From assembly GCA_002452405.1 (NCBI GenBank), contig DKFP01000002.1:124001-188000 (forward strand): a DNA stretch of 64,000 nt. The letters run 5' to 3'. Numbering within the stretch: position 1 is the stretch's first letter; each line of letters starts with the position of its first letter. This document shows, piece after piece, positions 32,393-41,254 of this stretch. The position numbers and the translations under genes are program-made. This DNA is from Deferribacteraceae bacterium UBA6793 (GTDB lineage Bacteria > Chrysiogenota > Deferribacteres > Deferribacterales > Geovibrionaceae). The notes under the pieces are model-generated. The model was not told the origin of the DNA. It saw nothing but the letters and a program-made list of their open reading frames with translations, and searched no databases.

Positions 32393-34093
32393 ATGCAAGG
32401 TTCAGCCGAGGTTGCCGCTCCACTTTTTCTGTCTATCGGCGTGCTCCTGCTGTTTGCATGGGGCTTCGGCGAAATTGCCCGACGTCTTAACCAGCCTGCG
32501 GTGCTGGGCGAGATAATCGCCGGACTGGTTCTGGGTCCCACAGTTTTCGGATATATCTCTCCCGACATGCTCCATTGGATGTTCCCTGCGGAGGGACACA
32601 CCGCGTCCATGATAGAGGGCATAACATCCGTCTCCATTGCTCTGTTCCTGCTGGTTGCCGGAATGGAGGTCGAGTTCGCCGCAATCATAAAGGCAAGACG
32701 CATCGCGGCTGTAACAGGCATTGGCGGTCTTATCGTTCCATTCATAATCGGTTTCGGAGCGGCATATATGTTCCCCGAACAGTTCGGAGCCGCAGCAGGG
32801 CACTATGACACCATCTTCGCGTTATTCATCGCCACGGCGATGTCCATATCTGCGCTGCCTGTCATAGCCCGCACCCTTATGGATCTGAACCTTTACAGAA
32901 GCGAACTGGGAATGATAACCATTGCGGCGGCGGTGCTTAACGACCTTATCGGCTGGCTTGTTTTCGCCGTCATCCTCGCTCTTTTCGGCATAGGACACAC
33001 CGGTGCATCGGGCATAGCAGCCACGCTAATCATGACGATCCTCTTTTCTGCTGTGATGCTCACCATCGGGCGTAAAATAACCGACAAGGCGCTCACATGG
33101 GTTCAGGCATATCTGAGCTGGCCTGCGGGCACACTTGGTTTCGTGCTTGTATTTACATTTCTCAGTGCCGCAGCGGCAGAGGCCATAGGCATACACGCCA
33201 TATTCGGTTCGTTTCTTGCCGGCGTTGCGCTGGGCGACAGCAAACACCTTTCAGAACATACCAGAAAAACCATAACCCAGCTTGTATCCTTTGTTTTTGC
33301 ACCGCTCTTCTTTGCCAGCATTGGTCTGAAGGTCAACATAACGGCAAATTTCGATTTCATGCTCACCATGATAATCATCGTAATAGCTTTTACAGGGAAA
33401 ATATTCGGAAGCGGCATAACCGCCAAACTCAGCGGACTTTCAAACAGAGAATCCATAGCCATAGGCGTTGCGCTGAACGCGCGGGGCGCCATGGAGATAA
33501 TCCTTGCCCTGCTCGCTTTACAGATGGGGGTCATAGATGAACGGCTCTTCGTATCTCTGCTGGTGATGGCGCTCGCGACTTCGCTGTTCTGCGGTCCCGT
33601 TGTCAAGCGGGTGTTGCAGCTCAAACCGGGCAGGCGTTTCGTTTCCTACCTTTCAGATAAATGCTTCACAAGCAGCGTTTCCGCACGCACACCTATTGAG
33701 GTTATAGAGGAAATGAGTGTTCTGTTCCGTAAAACGGGACTTGATGTTGAGGAGATAAAAGAAAAACTTATTGAAAGGGAAAGACTGATGCCCACCGGAC
33801 TTTCAAACGGTGTGGCAGTTCCCCATGCAAGAGTGAAGGGGTTGAAACAACCCATGATAGCCGTCGGTATCTCCCGTGCCGGAATCAACTTCGATTCGTC
33901 AGACGGCAGCCCTGCACAGGTGATAATCATGATTCTTGTGCCTGAAACTGAAAACGCTCTGCTGCTCAACCTGTTCGCGGAGATAGCAAAAACGTTCAAC
34001 CAGCCGGATGCGTCGTCTGTGCTTGTTGATTCAAAAAATTTCCCGCAGTTCCTTTCAAGCCTGCGGGTGCTCATAGAAAACGTAAGAAGGTAA
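32393..34093 (+). CDS. CPA2 cation:proton antiporter fused to a PTS EIIA domain
   Basis: 566 residues. Residues 1-405 form a KefB/NapA-type Na+(K+)/H+ exchanger domain with about 12 helices, including the paired glycine-rich and charged motifs (GEIIAGLVLGPTVFG; HAIFGSFLAGVALGD). Residues 415-566 match the fructose/nitrogen-type EIIA domain. The phospho-acceptor His lies in LSNGVAVPHARVKG, and the domain ends ...FLSSLRVLIENVRR. A phosphorylation-controlled antiporter is the natural reading. No EI or HPr is nearby. GAGG precedes the ATG. Confidence 0.9.
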   Translation: MQGSAEVAAPLFLSIGVLLLFAWGFGEIARRLNQPAVLGEIIAGLVLGPTVFGYISPDMLHWMFPAEGHTASMIEGITSVSIALFLLVAGMEVEFAAIIKARRIAAVTGIGGLIVPFIIGFGAAYMFPEQFGAAAGHYDTIFALFIATAMSISALPVIARTLMDLNLYRSELGMITIAAAVLNDLIGWLVFAVILALFGIGHTGASGIAATLIMTILFSAVMLTIGRKITDKALTWVQAYLSWPAGTLGFVLVFTFLSAAAAEAIGIHAIFGSFLAGVALGDSKHLSEHTRKTITQLVSFVFAPLFFASIGLKVNITANFDFMLTMIIIVIAFTGKIFGSGITAKLSGLSNRESIAIGVALNARGAMEIILALLALQMGVIDERLFVSLLVMALATSLFCGPVVKRVLQLKPGRRFVSYLSDKCFTSSVSARTPIEVIEEMSVLFRKTGLDVEEIKEKLIERERLMPTGLSNGVAVPHARVKGLKQPMIAVGISRAGINFDSSDGSPAQVIIMILVPETENALLLNLFAEIAKTFNQPDASSVLVDSKNFPQFLSSLRVLIENVRR

Positions 34094-34095
34094 GA

Positions 34096-34104
34096 CTGGA
34101 AATA
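34096..34104. repeat. 9-bp direct repeat, left flank of the restriction-modification pair
   Basis: CTGGAAATA, repeated exactly at 36062-36070 on the other side of the cassette. It could be a target-site duplication or chance. Confidence 0.4.
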
Positions 34105-34125
34105 CCGTAATTGGTAAACTCTATT

Positions 34126-35148
34126 CTAAATTGCTCTGCTGAGTTCACTATCTTCAATATTACAGTGCTTTTTAAGTTGTTCATAGATTGAAGTTGCAAG
34201 TACCGAGGCCAAATTGCAAGGTACTGCATTACCAACCATCTTATACCCAGCCATAACAGTATTGTAGTAAAAGATATGGTCATCTGGAAATGTTTGTATC
34301 CTTGCGCATTCCCTTACAGAAAGACGTCTGTAAAGATGTTCTTTTCCCTGCACAAAAATTCTTTCATCCTTGCCTACTAATACCATCTCAGGCGCCTGTG
34401 GGTGTATTGGAGCATGTCTGCCACCTGCCTGAATAGTAAATGAAACCTCCTCCCAGCCTCTTACTCTATTTCTTGACATATAAATAGTTGAATAACCACC
34501 TGTAAGGTATTCATGGTTAGGTACCACACATTCAGCCCCATTAGTATAATTTTTAGCTTTGGCTGGTTTTACACTATCTCTGAGGTCTGCGATTACATCT
34601 TTTAAAAACACTCGTGCAAGTTGTGGTTCTGGAAATTGAAATTCAAAATCCAAATCCTTGCGTATACCTATAAAAAAGATACGTTTTCTATCTTGTGGCA
34701 CTCCAAAATCAGCCGCGTTTAACAATTTGAACGACAAATTATAACCACAATCTATAAACATCTTTTTTATATTAGTTATAGCCTCAGCGTGCCTGCCAGC
34801 AAGCATCCCTGAAACATTTTCAGCAAGAAAGAAAAGAGGCTGTTTTTCTTTTATAATTCTTATAAAATCAAAAAAAAGCTGACCTCTTCTGTCCTTTATT
34901 CCCCTCAACGCCCCTGCCTCGCTCCAACTTTGGCACGGCGGACCACCTATGATTCCATGACAGTCAGGAATATCTTTAGTGCTTATATCTGTTATTGAGC
35001 GTTTTTCAAGGTGAGAATGAGGAAAGTTTTTTTCATATGTTTCCCATATTTCCCTGTCATACTCGTTTGCCCAGACAACGTTAAAACCAGCATTTTCAAA
35101 ACCTCTATCTAAGCCACCGGCACCACTAAATAATGAAACTAACTTCAT
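34126..35148 (-). CDS. DNA (cytosine-5)-methyltransferase of a type II system
   Basis: 340 residues, normal for a C5 enzyme. Motif I FSGAGGLDRGFENAGF (residues 7-22), motif IV GGPPCQSWSEAG with catalytic Cys72, the ENV motif near 112, and the C-terminal RECARIQTFPDD...MVGNAVP are all present. It protects host DNA from the endonuclease encoded just upstream, probably by methylating a GGCC-like site, judging from the partner's family. GAGGT precedes the ATG, and eight bases separate the genes. Base composition is visibly more AT-rich than the neighbours. Confidence 0.93.
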   Translation of the reverse strand: MKLVSLFSGAGGLDRGFENAGFNVVWANEYDREIWETYEKNFPHSHLEKRSITDISTKDIPDCHGIIGGPPCQSWSEAGALRGIKDRRGQLFFDFIRIIKEKQPLFFLAENVSGMLAGRHAEAITNIKKMFIDCGYNLSFKLLNAADFGVPQDRKRIFFIGIRKDLDFEFQFPEPQLARVFLKDVIADLRDSVKPAKAKNYTNGAECVVPNHEYLTGGYSTIYMSRNRVRGWEEVSFTIQAGGRHAPIHPQAPEMVLVGKDERIFVQGKEHLYRRLSVRECARIQTFPDDHIFYYNTVMAGYKMVGNAVPCNLASVLATSIYEQLKKHCNIEDSELSRAI

Positions 35149-35155
35149 ACTAACC

Positions 35156-35998
35156 TCATCTAGTATAAGTAATCAGTTTACAGTTCATAAGCTGAACAGG
35201 ATTATTAGGGTTTTTGATTTTAATGTCATGAACACACACTCCCTGTAAACCGTTTAATTGTTGTTTATCTGAATCTGGAAATGAATCAAATTTTGATCTC
35301 TTCATTAATACCATAAGTTTAAATTCTGATTCTTTTAAATCAATGACAGGCGAAATATAGCTAAATACGCTATTCGGATGAAAAATATGCCACATTCCCC
35401 TAACTCTCAAATCTGTTATCCCTAATGGGTCAACACATTTAACTTTACCTAACTCTTTAGTGTCAGTAAAGCTGATGCCTTCTATTGCATTCACTCCACT
35501 TGATATAGCGTGTTTAATTCTTTCATATATCTCTCTATCGGCTGCATAACAATCACCGTATACCATCCAAAGAGAACGTAATTTATTATTCTCAATGTTT
35601 CCAACTGCATATATTATGTCTTTTACTGTCCAGTCTTCGCAATTCTTGCAGGTATTTGTGATTTTATCATCATCCCGATACAACCTGGCTTTTGGATATG
35701 AACTGTTTAATGCTATAGAAGAGTTCTTTCCTTCAATCTTCTTGACTTCTATAGCATCGCTTCCTATCAGCATTAAGTCAGGCGGGTTATTCTGATTCCC
35801 TTGGTATGAAAAAATATCTTCAAACTTTGATAATTTTGTTCCTTCATTTTCAACATTAAAAGTTCCAGCAAAAGCATTTTGTATAAATTTCTCCAGCGCT
35901 TTTCCAATATTATTTATTCTGTTGCGTCCCGAGAAGTCTTCTTGTATATCAGTTTGCACCAATTCCGCGATATTTTTTACAGCGTACAAAATATTCAT
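35156..35998 (-). CDS. Type II restriction endonuclease, NgoPII family
   Basis: 280 residues. The N-terminal half matches the NgoPII family pattern (NRINNIGKALEKFIQNAFAG). A PD-(D/E)xK nuclease core is visible as Pro-Pro-Asp74 ... Glu84-Val-Lys86 (PPDLMLIGSDAIEVKK). NgoPII cuts GGCC; the same specificity here is inferred, not shown. A Cys pair (CKNCEDW) lies near residue 117. It is transcribed before the methyltransferase gene. AT-rich composition and atypical codon use suggest transfer. Confidence 0.85.
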   Translation of the reverse strand: MNILYAVKNIAELVQTDIQEDFSGRNRINNIGKALEKFIQNAFAGTFNVENEGTKLSKFEDIFSYQGNQNNPPDLMLIGSDAIEVKKIEGKNSSIALNSSYPKARLYRDDDKITNTCKNCEDWTVKDIIYAVGNIENNKLRSLWMVYGDCYAADREIYERIKHAISSGVNAIEGISFTDTKELGKVKCVDPLGITDLRVRGMWHIFHPNSVFSYISPVIDLKESEFKLMVLMKRSKFDSFPDSDKQQLNGLQGVCVHDIKIKNPNNPVQLMNCKLITYTR

Positions 35999-36061
35999 GA
36001 TTGCCCCTTAGCCACTTACTAAAAGCAAAATACAATAACCTAAGCAATAACTCAATAGTTG

Positions 36062-36070
36062 CTGGAAATA
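36062..36070. repeat. 9-bp direct repeat, right flank of the restriction-modification pair
   Basis: CTGGAAATA, matching 34096-34104. The two copies bracket 1.96 kb that contains just the two genes. Confidence 0.4.
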
Positions 36071-36102
36071 TGGTTTTAAACAACTAAATAAACTCGTGTG
36101 CC

Positions 36103-36774
36103 TTACATCTTCAGATATTCTTCATAACCTTTTGCACGCAATTTACATGCCGGACATGAGCCGCAACCGTAACCCCAGTCGTATCTTACTGCTCTGTCGC
36201 CTTCGTAGCAGGTGTGGCTGTCCTCAAGAACTATATCCAGAACGCCACAGTCTTTCGCCAGCTTGAATGTCTCCGCTTTGTTAAGATACATCAGCGGAGT
36301 ATGTATCATCAGTTCCGTATCGCTGCCGAGGTTCAGCGCCCTCTCCTGAGCCTGGACAAAAACCATACGGCAGTCGGGATAACCGGAATAATCCGTTTCA
36401 CAAACGCCCGTTACCAGATTGTCGCACCCTTTAAGCTGTGCATAGGCATGGGAAAGGGTCAGAAACAGGGCATTGCGGTTAGGAACGTATGATGCAGGCA
36501 GCTTTTTCAGCCTCGGATGTCGCTCGGAAACGTCTGCTCCCTTGGTTGTAAGAGCCGAATCCACCAGACCGGCAAAAAAAGATATATCTACTATTTTATG
36601 GCTGACACCCATCTTTCCGGCTATCTTTTCCGCCTGAAGCAGTTCGATGGAATGGTTCTGACCATAGCCGAACGTTATGGTGTGCACCTTTTCAAACTTT
36701 CTCAAAGCCCAGCCCAGACAGGTTGTGCTGTCCTGCCCGCCAGAAAATACCACCATTGCAGAGTTGTTTCTCAT
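36103..36774 (-). CDS. queC: 7-cyano-7-deazaguanine synthase
   Basis: 223 residues. It converts carboxy-deazaguanine to preQ0 with ATP and ammonia, on the way to queuosine in tRNA. The PP-loop SGGQDSTT lies at residues 11-18, and the zinc-binding cysteines are in the C-terminal CYEGDRAVRYDWGYGCGSCPAC. It is the last gene of a seven-gene minus-strand run. Its ATG overlaps the stop of the upstream GGCT-like gene (ATGA). No queD, queE or queF is present here. Confidence 0.95.
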   Translation of the reverse strand: MRNNSAMVVFSGGQDSTTCLGWALRKFEKVHTITFGYGQNHSIELLQAEKIAGKMGVSHKIVDISFFAGLVDSALTTKGADVSERHPRLKKLPASYVPNRNALFLTLSHAYAQLKGCDNLVTGVCETDYSGYPDCRMVFVQAQERALNLGSDTELMIHTPLMYLNKAETFKLAKDCGVLDIVLEDSHTCYEGDRAVRYDWGYGCGSCPACKLRAKGYEEYLKM

Positions 36775-37139
36775 CTCTCCCCCGAAAATTTTCTGTAGTC
36801 ACCGCCTGAAACCTCTTTCATGCCGAAAAAGTGTCCCCTGCCGAAATACATGAATGCGTTTATTGTGTCACACCCGCACTCTACCTCAGTAAGTTTGCGG
36901 AAATAGAAGTCGCCTTCGTACTCGTCAATACATTTAAGCATATCCGCAGGCACTTCGTAAAGCTCGCCTTTGATACGATAGCTGTTTCTGCCCTCAAAAA
37001 CGAACGGAAAACCTTCATACATGTACATGCTGAAATCCGACAGCGTGCGGCAGTCCGCGCATACAAGTTTCGCACTCTTCATCCTGTCATCTCTGTCCAG
37101 CCCTGACATAAGCGTTCCGTAAACGAAAAGTCTTTTCAT
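36771..37139 (-). CDS. Gamma-glutamylcyclotransferase-like (AIG2/GGCT) protein
   Basis: 122 residues. The N-terminal LFVYGTLMSGL is the substrate-phosphate loop of the GGCT/AIG2 fold. The catalytic-type Glu is in DEYEGDFYFRKL near residues 72-84. Such small proteins may cleave gamma-glutamyl amines or dipeptides; the exact substrate is unknown. The gene is coupled to queC downstream and begins two bases after the ABC permease stop. Confidence 0.85.
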   Translation of the reverse strand: MKRLFVYGTLMSGLDRDDRMKSAKLVCADCRTLSDFSMYMYEGFPFVFEGRNSYRIKGELYEVPADMLKCIDEYEGDFYFRKLTEVECGCDTINAFMYFGRGHFFGMKEVSGGDYRKFSGER

Positions 37140-37140
37140 A

Positions 37141-38241
37141 TCACTCCAGCGTCTTCTTAAACTTCATCGAAGCGAAGACCATAAAAAATACTGAGTGTAT
37201 CGTAAGCCATATCAGCTGCTTTGAAAGCTCCGCAGCAGTCGCCCCCTTGATGACGACGCCGATTATACCCTCAAGGCTCCACCGCATAGGTACCAGACAG
37301 GTGAAATACTGCACGGGTTCAGGCATATTGGACACAGGAAATATATACCCGCTGAGAAGCGCACTGGGCATCACAAGAAAGAACGAAGTGAGAAGCGCCT
37401 GCTGCTGGGTACGTGCGGATGCGCTCACAAGAAGCGCCAGCCCAAGATATGTTGTTATGCTCATAACAACCACAGCAAAAAGCAGAAAGATATTACCTTT
37501 AATAGTTATCCCGAAGATAAAATATGCCAGAACGAACATCAGCGTCGTGGTGATGAGTCCTGTCAGCATGAACGGAACCGTCTTGCCTATAATAAACTCT
37601 GTCCGGCTTATGGGCGTCACCATCACCTGCTCAATGGTACCAATCTCCTTTTCCCGCACAATGGCGATACTTGTGAGCACCATGCCTGTTACCATCATCA
37701 TAAGTGTTATGAGTCCCGGCACATAGTAAAAACGACTGAGAAGGTTCGGATTGAACAAATTGCGCTGTTGAAAAGCTACTGCCTCCGTTACCTTCACGCT
37801 CTTTCCTGCGGCATAAGTATTAACAACACCGCTGGCATAGTTCATGATAATTCCGGCATCGTTACTCATGGTTCCGTCGGCTATTACCTGTACCGTAGCG
37901 CCTCTTCCGGAAAGGATATTCTTTTCAAACCCCTTAGGAAATACAACTGCACCGCGTACGTCGCCTTTGTCCAGCAGTCTCCTGACATCTTCAACTCTCT
38001 CCGGTCTGTAGCGAACCATGAAATACCCGCTGGCTTCAAAGCTATCCGTCAGCTCCCTGCTGTGCGCGGACATGTCATAGTCCACAACCGCGATGTCGAT
38101 ATTTTTCACATCCATGGTCAGTGCAAACGAAAACACCATAAGCTGGAGCAACGGAAATACAAACACTACCATGCGCATTTTGGGATCGCGCAGCATCTGT
38201 TTAAGCTCCTTGACCAGCATAGCCTGTAGTTTTGTGACCAT
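37141..38241 (-). CDS. ABC-2 type exporter permease (YbhR-like)
   Basis: 366 residues. An N-terminal helix (about 24-44) is followed by a periplasmic domain of about 130 residues (KNIDIAVVDYDMSAHSRELTDSF) and five C-terminal helices. The conserved EREIGTIEQVMVTPISRTEFIIGK-type amphipathic motif reads REKEIGTIEQVMVTPISR. It pairs with the next permease upstream to form the pore of a YbhFSR-type exporter. Its ATG shares a base with the upstream stop (TGATG). Confidence 0.92.
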   Translation of the reverse strand: MVTKLQAMLVKELKQMLRDPKMRMVVFVFPLLQLMVFSFALTMDVKNIDIAVVDYDMSAHSRELTDSFEASGYFMVRYRPERVEDVRRLLDKGDVRGAVVFPKGFEKNILSGRGATVQVIADGTMSNDAGIIMNYASGVVNTYAAGKSVKVTEAVAFQQRNLFNPNLLSRFYYVPGLITLMMMVTGMVLTSIAIVREKEIGTIEQVMVTPISRTEFIIGKTVPFMLTGLITTTLMFVLAYFIFGITIKGNIFLLFAVVVMSITTYLGLALLVSASARTQQQALLTSFFLVMPSALLSGYIFPVSNMPEPVQYFTCLVPMRWSLEGIIGVVIKGATAAELSKQLIWLTIHSVFFMVFASMKFKKTLE

Positions 38242-39365
38242 CAGTTCAGCCTCAGTTTAAGCCGTCTGTTCGCGGCGACTATCATTATGAGCGTATACGC
38301 ACAGAGGAACAGAAAATTCACGTATATTATCTCAATGCCGACACCTTTCAGGTATATGCTTTTAAGCATGGCGACGAAATATCTGGCAGGAAAAATATAT
38401 GTGAGAAACTGTATAGGCAGTGGCATGTTTGCAATAGTGAAAACGAATCCGCTCAGTATCATCGTCGGAAGAAAGCCGGTAACAAGTGCTATTTGGTTGG
38501 CAAGCACCTGTTTTTTCATAGTTATGCTCAAAAGTAGCCCGAAAAAGAGAACTCCTGTCAGAAACATCGTCGCCACAAAGAACAAAAGCGCCGGATTGCC
38601 CCGCATGGGCACGCCGAACACAAGCCTTCCGAGCCATACCGCGATTATTATATCCGCCAGACCGATGCAGTACAGCGGAATGAATTTGCCGAATGTCAGC
38701 TCAAGCCGCGTCACAGGCGTACTTATGAGCTGTTCCATAGTCCCTGTCTCCCATTCCCTGGCGACGGTGACACTCGCCAGCATAGCCGCGATAACAGCCA
38801 TTACAATTGCGAGTATGCCGGGTACTATCATATATGTACTGACCATCCCCTGATTGTACCATGCGCGTGGCAGAACGTTTATCTTCACCCCGTCACTGCG
38901 TACAGCCTGAGCGGTCAGCTTTGTGTTATATATAACTGAAAGCGCCTGAACGTAGTTCAGCGCCATACGCCCCGTATTAGCATCGCTGCCGTCGATAAGC
39001 ACCTGAACCTCCGTCGGTTCGCCGCGCAGTATCTTTTCCGCAAAATCTTTTTTGATGATGACGCCTACCAGCGCCTTTTTCTTTCGCATGAGGCTTTGCA
39101 TGTCGTTATAGCCTGCCACCCTTGAAGACACGTTGAAATATGCCGAACCGTCGAACAAACTGACAAGCTCTCTGCTCTGGGGTGTGCCGGAAAGATCTGC
39201 AACGGCAGTAGGGATATTTTTCAGGTCGGTGTTCAACGCATATCCGAAAAGCAGAATAAGCATGACAGGTATAGCTATCGCAAGAAATAGGCTCCGCCAG
39301 TCACGCAGAATATGTATGAACTCCTTAATAACCATGGCTTTCAGGCGTCTGGGATTGAATATCAT
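38241..39365 (-). CDS. ABC-2 type exporter permease (YbhS-like)
   Basis: 374 residues with the same layout as its neighbour: one N-terminal helix, a periplasmic domain (LKNIPTAVADLSGTPQSRELVSLF) and five C-terminal helices. It carries the motif AREWETGTMEQLISTPVTRLEL before the second membrane segment. The two permeases are paralogous. The ATG overlaps the stop of the ATPase gene by four bases (ATGA). It is probably one half of a heterodimeric pore. Confidence 0.92.
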   Translation of the reverse strand: MIFNPRRLKAMVIKEFIHILRDWRSLFLAIAIPVMLILLFGYALNTDLKNIPTAVADLSGTPQSRELVSLFDGSAYFNVSSRVAGYNDMQSLMRKKKALVGVIIKKDFAEKILRGEPTEVQVLIDGSDANTGRMALNYVQALSVIYNTKLTAQAVRSDGVKINVLPRAWYNQGMVSTYMIVPGILAIVMAVIAAMLASVTVAREWETGTMEQLISTPVTRLELTFGKFIPLYCIGLADIIIAVWLGRLVFGVPMRGNPALLFFVATMFLTGVLFFGLLLSITMKKQVLANQIALVTGFLPTMILSGFVFTIANMPLPIQFLTYIFPARYFVAMLKSIYLKGVGIEIIYVNFLFLCAYTLIMIVAANRRLKLRLN

Positions 39366-41254
39366 TTTTTGCCTCCGTCAGCCTTTTCTATCATGGAGAC
39401 AAAAACGTCTTCCATAGTCGCCTCAATGCGCTGCACCTGCGCATCAATATGTTTATCGGCAAAGTATTTTTTAATGTTCAGTCCCTCAGCGTCGGCTGTT
39501 CTCACATGCAATCCGGCTCCAAACAGTGATACGTCCAGAACGCCATCGAGTTTCGAAAGCGCCTCCATGTGTAAGAATGGGTTGGACGTGAGCACTTCAA
39601 TTATTTTATCCTGCATCTGCGACGTTTTAAGCTCCGAAGGTTTGCCCATGGCTATCATGTCGCCTCGGAAGATTAGCGCCAGTCTGTCGCAGTATTCCGC
39701 CTCTTCCATGTAGTGTGTGCTGACAAAAACCGTAACACCGCTACCGGCAAGTTCGTTTATAATAGCCCAGAAAAGCCTTCTGCTGGCAGGATCTGCGCCG
39801 CTGGTGGGTTCGTCCAGAAACACTATGGAAGGCTTGTGCAGTATCGCGCAGGCAAGAGCAAGCCTCTGGCGCCAGCCGCCGACAAGTTCGGATGTCATAA
39901 GGTTCTTTCTGTCCTCAAGCCCAGCCAGTTTCAGCGACCAGTCGCGCCGTTTTGCAAGCTCCGCTCCGGTCAGTCCATATATGCCGCCGTAGAAATCTAT
40001 GTTCTCATAAACTTTAAGGTCTTCGTATAATGAAAATTTCTGACTCATATATCCTATTTTCGATTTTATGGTCTCAGGGCTGTGCACTATATCCACGCCG
40101 CCAACCATACCTTCGCCGGACGTTGCAGGCAGGAGTCCGCAGAGCATCTTTATTGTGGTGCTCTTGCCGGCGCCATTGGGTCCAAGAAAGCCGAATATCT
40201 CACCGTAAGGAACTGTCAGACTGATATTGTTGACGGCGGTAAAATCCCCGAACCGCTTTGTCAGTCCCCGAACCTCAAGTGCAGTTCCGGTTTTGCCGCC
40301 TGCGCCGTCGGCTATGAGCGAAAGAATATTTTCATCAGCATCGGCACCGCCGCCGATACTCATAAAGATATCCTCAAGCATGGATCTATCCGGTTCAATC
40401 TCCGCCTCCGGTGCAAAAGTGATAAGTTTTTCGACATCTTTATCTATGTCAGACGTAAGCACTCTTATCCTGTCGCCATAAGCGTGAACACGGTCGCTGC
40501 CAATATATGATTTCAGTCTTTTCACAAGACTTCTGTCGCCCCCGTCCTTAACGCTAATGACCTTTATACCGCTCTTTTCGATAACCTCTTCCGGCGTGCC
40601 CTCGGCGATTATCTTTCCCCTATGCATCAAACCGATAACATTGCAGCGCTCGGCTTCGTCAAGGTATGCGGTGCTCATAAGTATCGTCATCCCCTCTGCC
40701 ACCAGTCCGTAGAGTATCCGCCAGAAATCCCTGCGGCTGACAGGGTCAACACCGTTCGTCGGCTCATCCAGAAGAAGCACCTCCGGCTTGTGCACCAGCG
40801 CACAGATAAGCTGAAGTTTCTGCTTCATCCCGCCGGACAGCTTTCCCGCGTGCCTGTGTTTGAAAGGTTTCATATAGCTGAAATCAAGAAGTTCGTCGAT
40901 GCGCTCCCGCATACCGTGCTTTTCGACACCGTACAGGTCGGCATAGAGTTTTATATTCTCCAGAACGCTCAGGTCGGGGTAAAGACCGAATTTCTGGCTC
41001 ATATATGCAATGGAATTTTTTACAGCGGTCTGTTCGTGTTCGGATGAATGACCGCAGACGAATGCCTCGCCGCTATCGGGTTTCAGAATCCCCGCGATAA
41101 CGCGGAGCATGGTGGTTTTTCCGGCTCCGTCGGGACCTATCAGCCCGTATATCCCGCCGCGTCCTGCTTTGAGAGAAACGTTCTCCACAGCGCACGTTTC
41201 ACCATATCGTTTGGTTATGCCGTCCGCAGAGACGGCAAATACGCCGCCGTCCAT
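39362..41254 (-). CDS. Dual ABC ATPase of the exporter (YbhF-like)
   Basis: 630 residues with two ABC domains in one chain. Walker A motifs are GPDGAGKTT (near 39) and GPNGAGKST (near 361). The first signature is canonical LSGGMKQKL. The second reads LVGGWRQRL instead of LSGGxxxR, which may weaken the second ATP site. Walker B is LLLDEPTNGVDP and VFLDEPTSGADP. The fused arrangement matches E. coli YbhF, an exporter of drugs or sodium. It shares one base with the adaptor stop (TAATG). Confidence 0.93.
   Translation of the reverse strand: MDGGVFAVSADGITKRYGETCAVENVSLKAGRGGIYGLIGPDGAGKTTMLRVIAGILKPDSGEAFVCGHSSEHEQTAVKNSIAYMSQKFGLYPDLSVLENIKLYADLYGVEKHGMRERIDELLDFSYMKPFKHRHAGKLSGGMKQKLQLICALVHKPEVLLLDEPTNGVDPVSRRDFWRILYGLVAEGMTILMSTAYLDEAERCNVIGLMHRGKIIAEGTPEEVIEKSGIKVISVKDGGDRSLVKRLKSYIGSDRVHAYGDRIRVLTSDIDKDVEKLITFAPEAEIEPDRSMLEDIFMSIGGGADADENILSLIADGAGGKTGTALEVRGLTKRFGDFTAVNNISLTVPYGEIFGFLGPNGAGKSTTIKMLCGLLPATSGEGMVGGVDIVHSPETIKSKIGYMSQKFSLYEDLKVYENIDFYGGIYGLTGAELAKRRDWSLKLAGLEDRKNLMTSELVGGWRQRLALACAILHKPSIVFLDEPTSGADPASRRLFWAIINELAGSGVTVFVSTHYMEEAEYCDRLALIFRGDMIAMGKPSELKTSQMQDKIIEVLTSNPFLHMEALSKLDGVLDVSLFGAGLHVRTADAEGLNIKKYFADKHIDAQVQRIEATMEDVFVSMIEKADGGKK

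Noticed and set aside
34094..36102. Restriction-modification pair as part of an insertion sequence or prophage
   Set aside because: No transposase, integrase or phage gene and no inverted ends; only a short direct repeat is present.
36775..37140. preQ1 riboswitch before queC
   Set aside because: queC follows the GGCT-like gene without a gap, leaving no room for a leader, and no preQ1 motif was seen.
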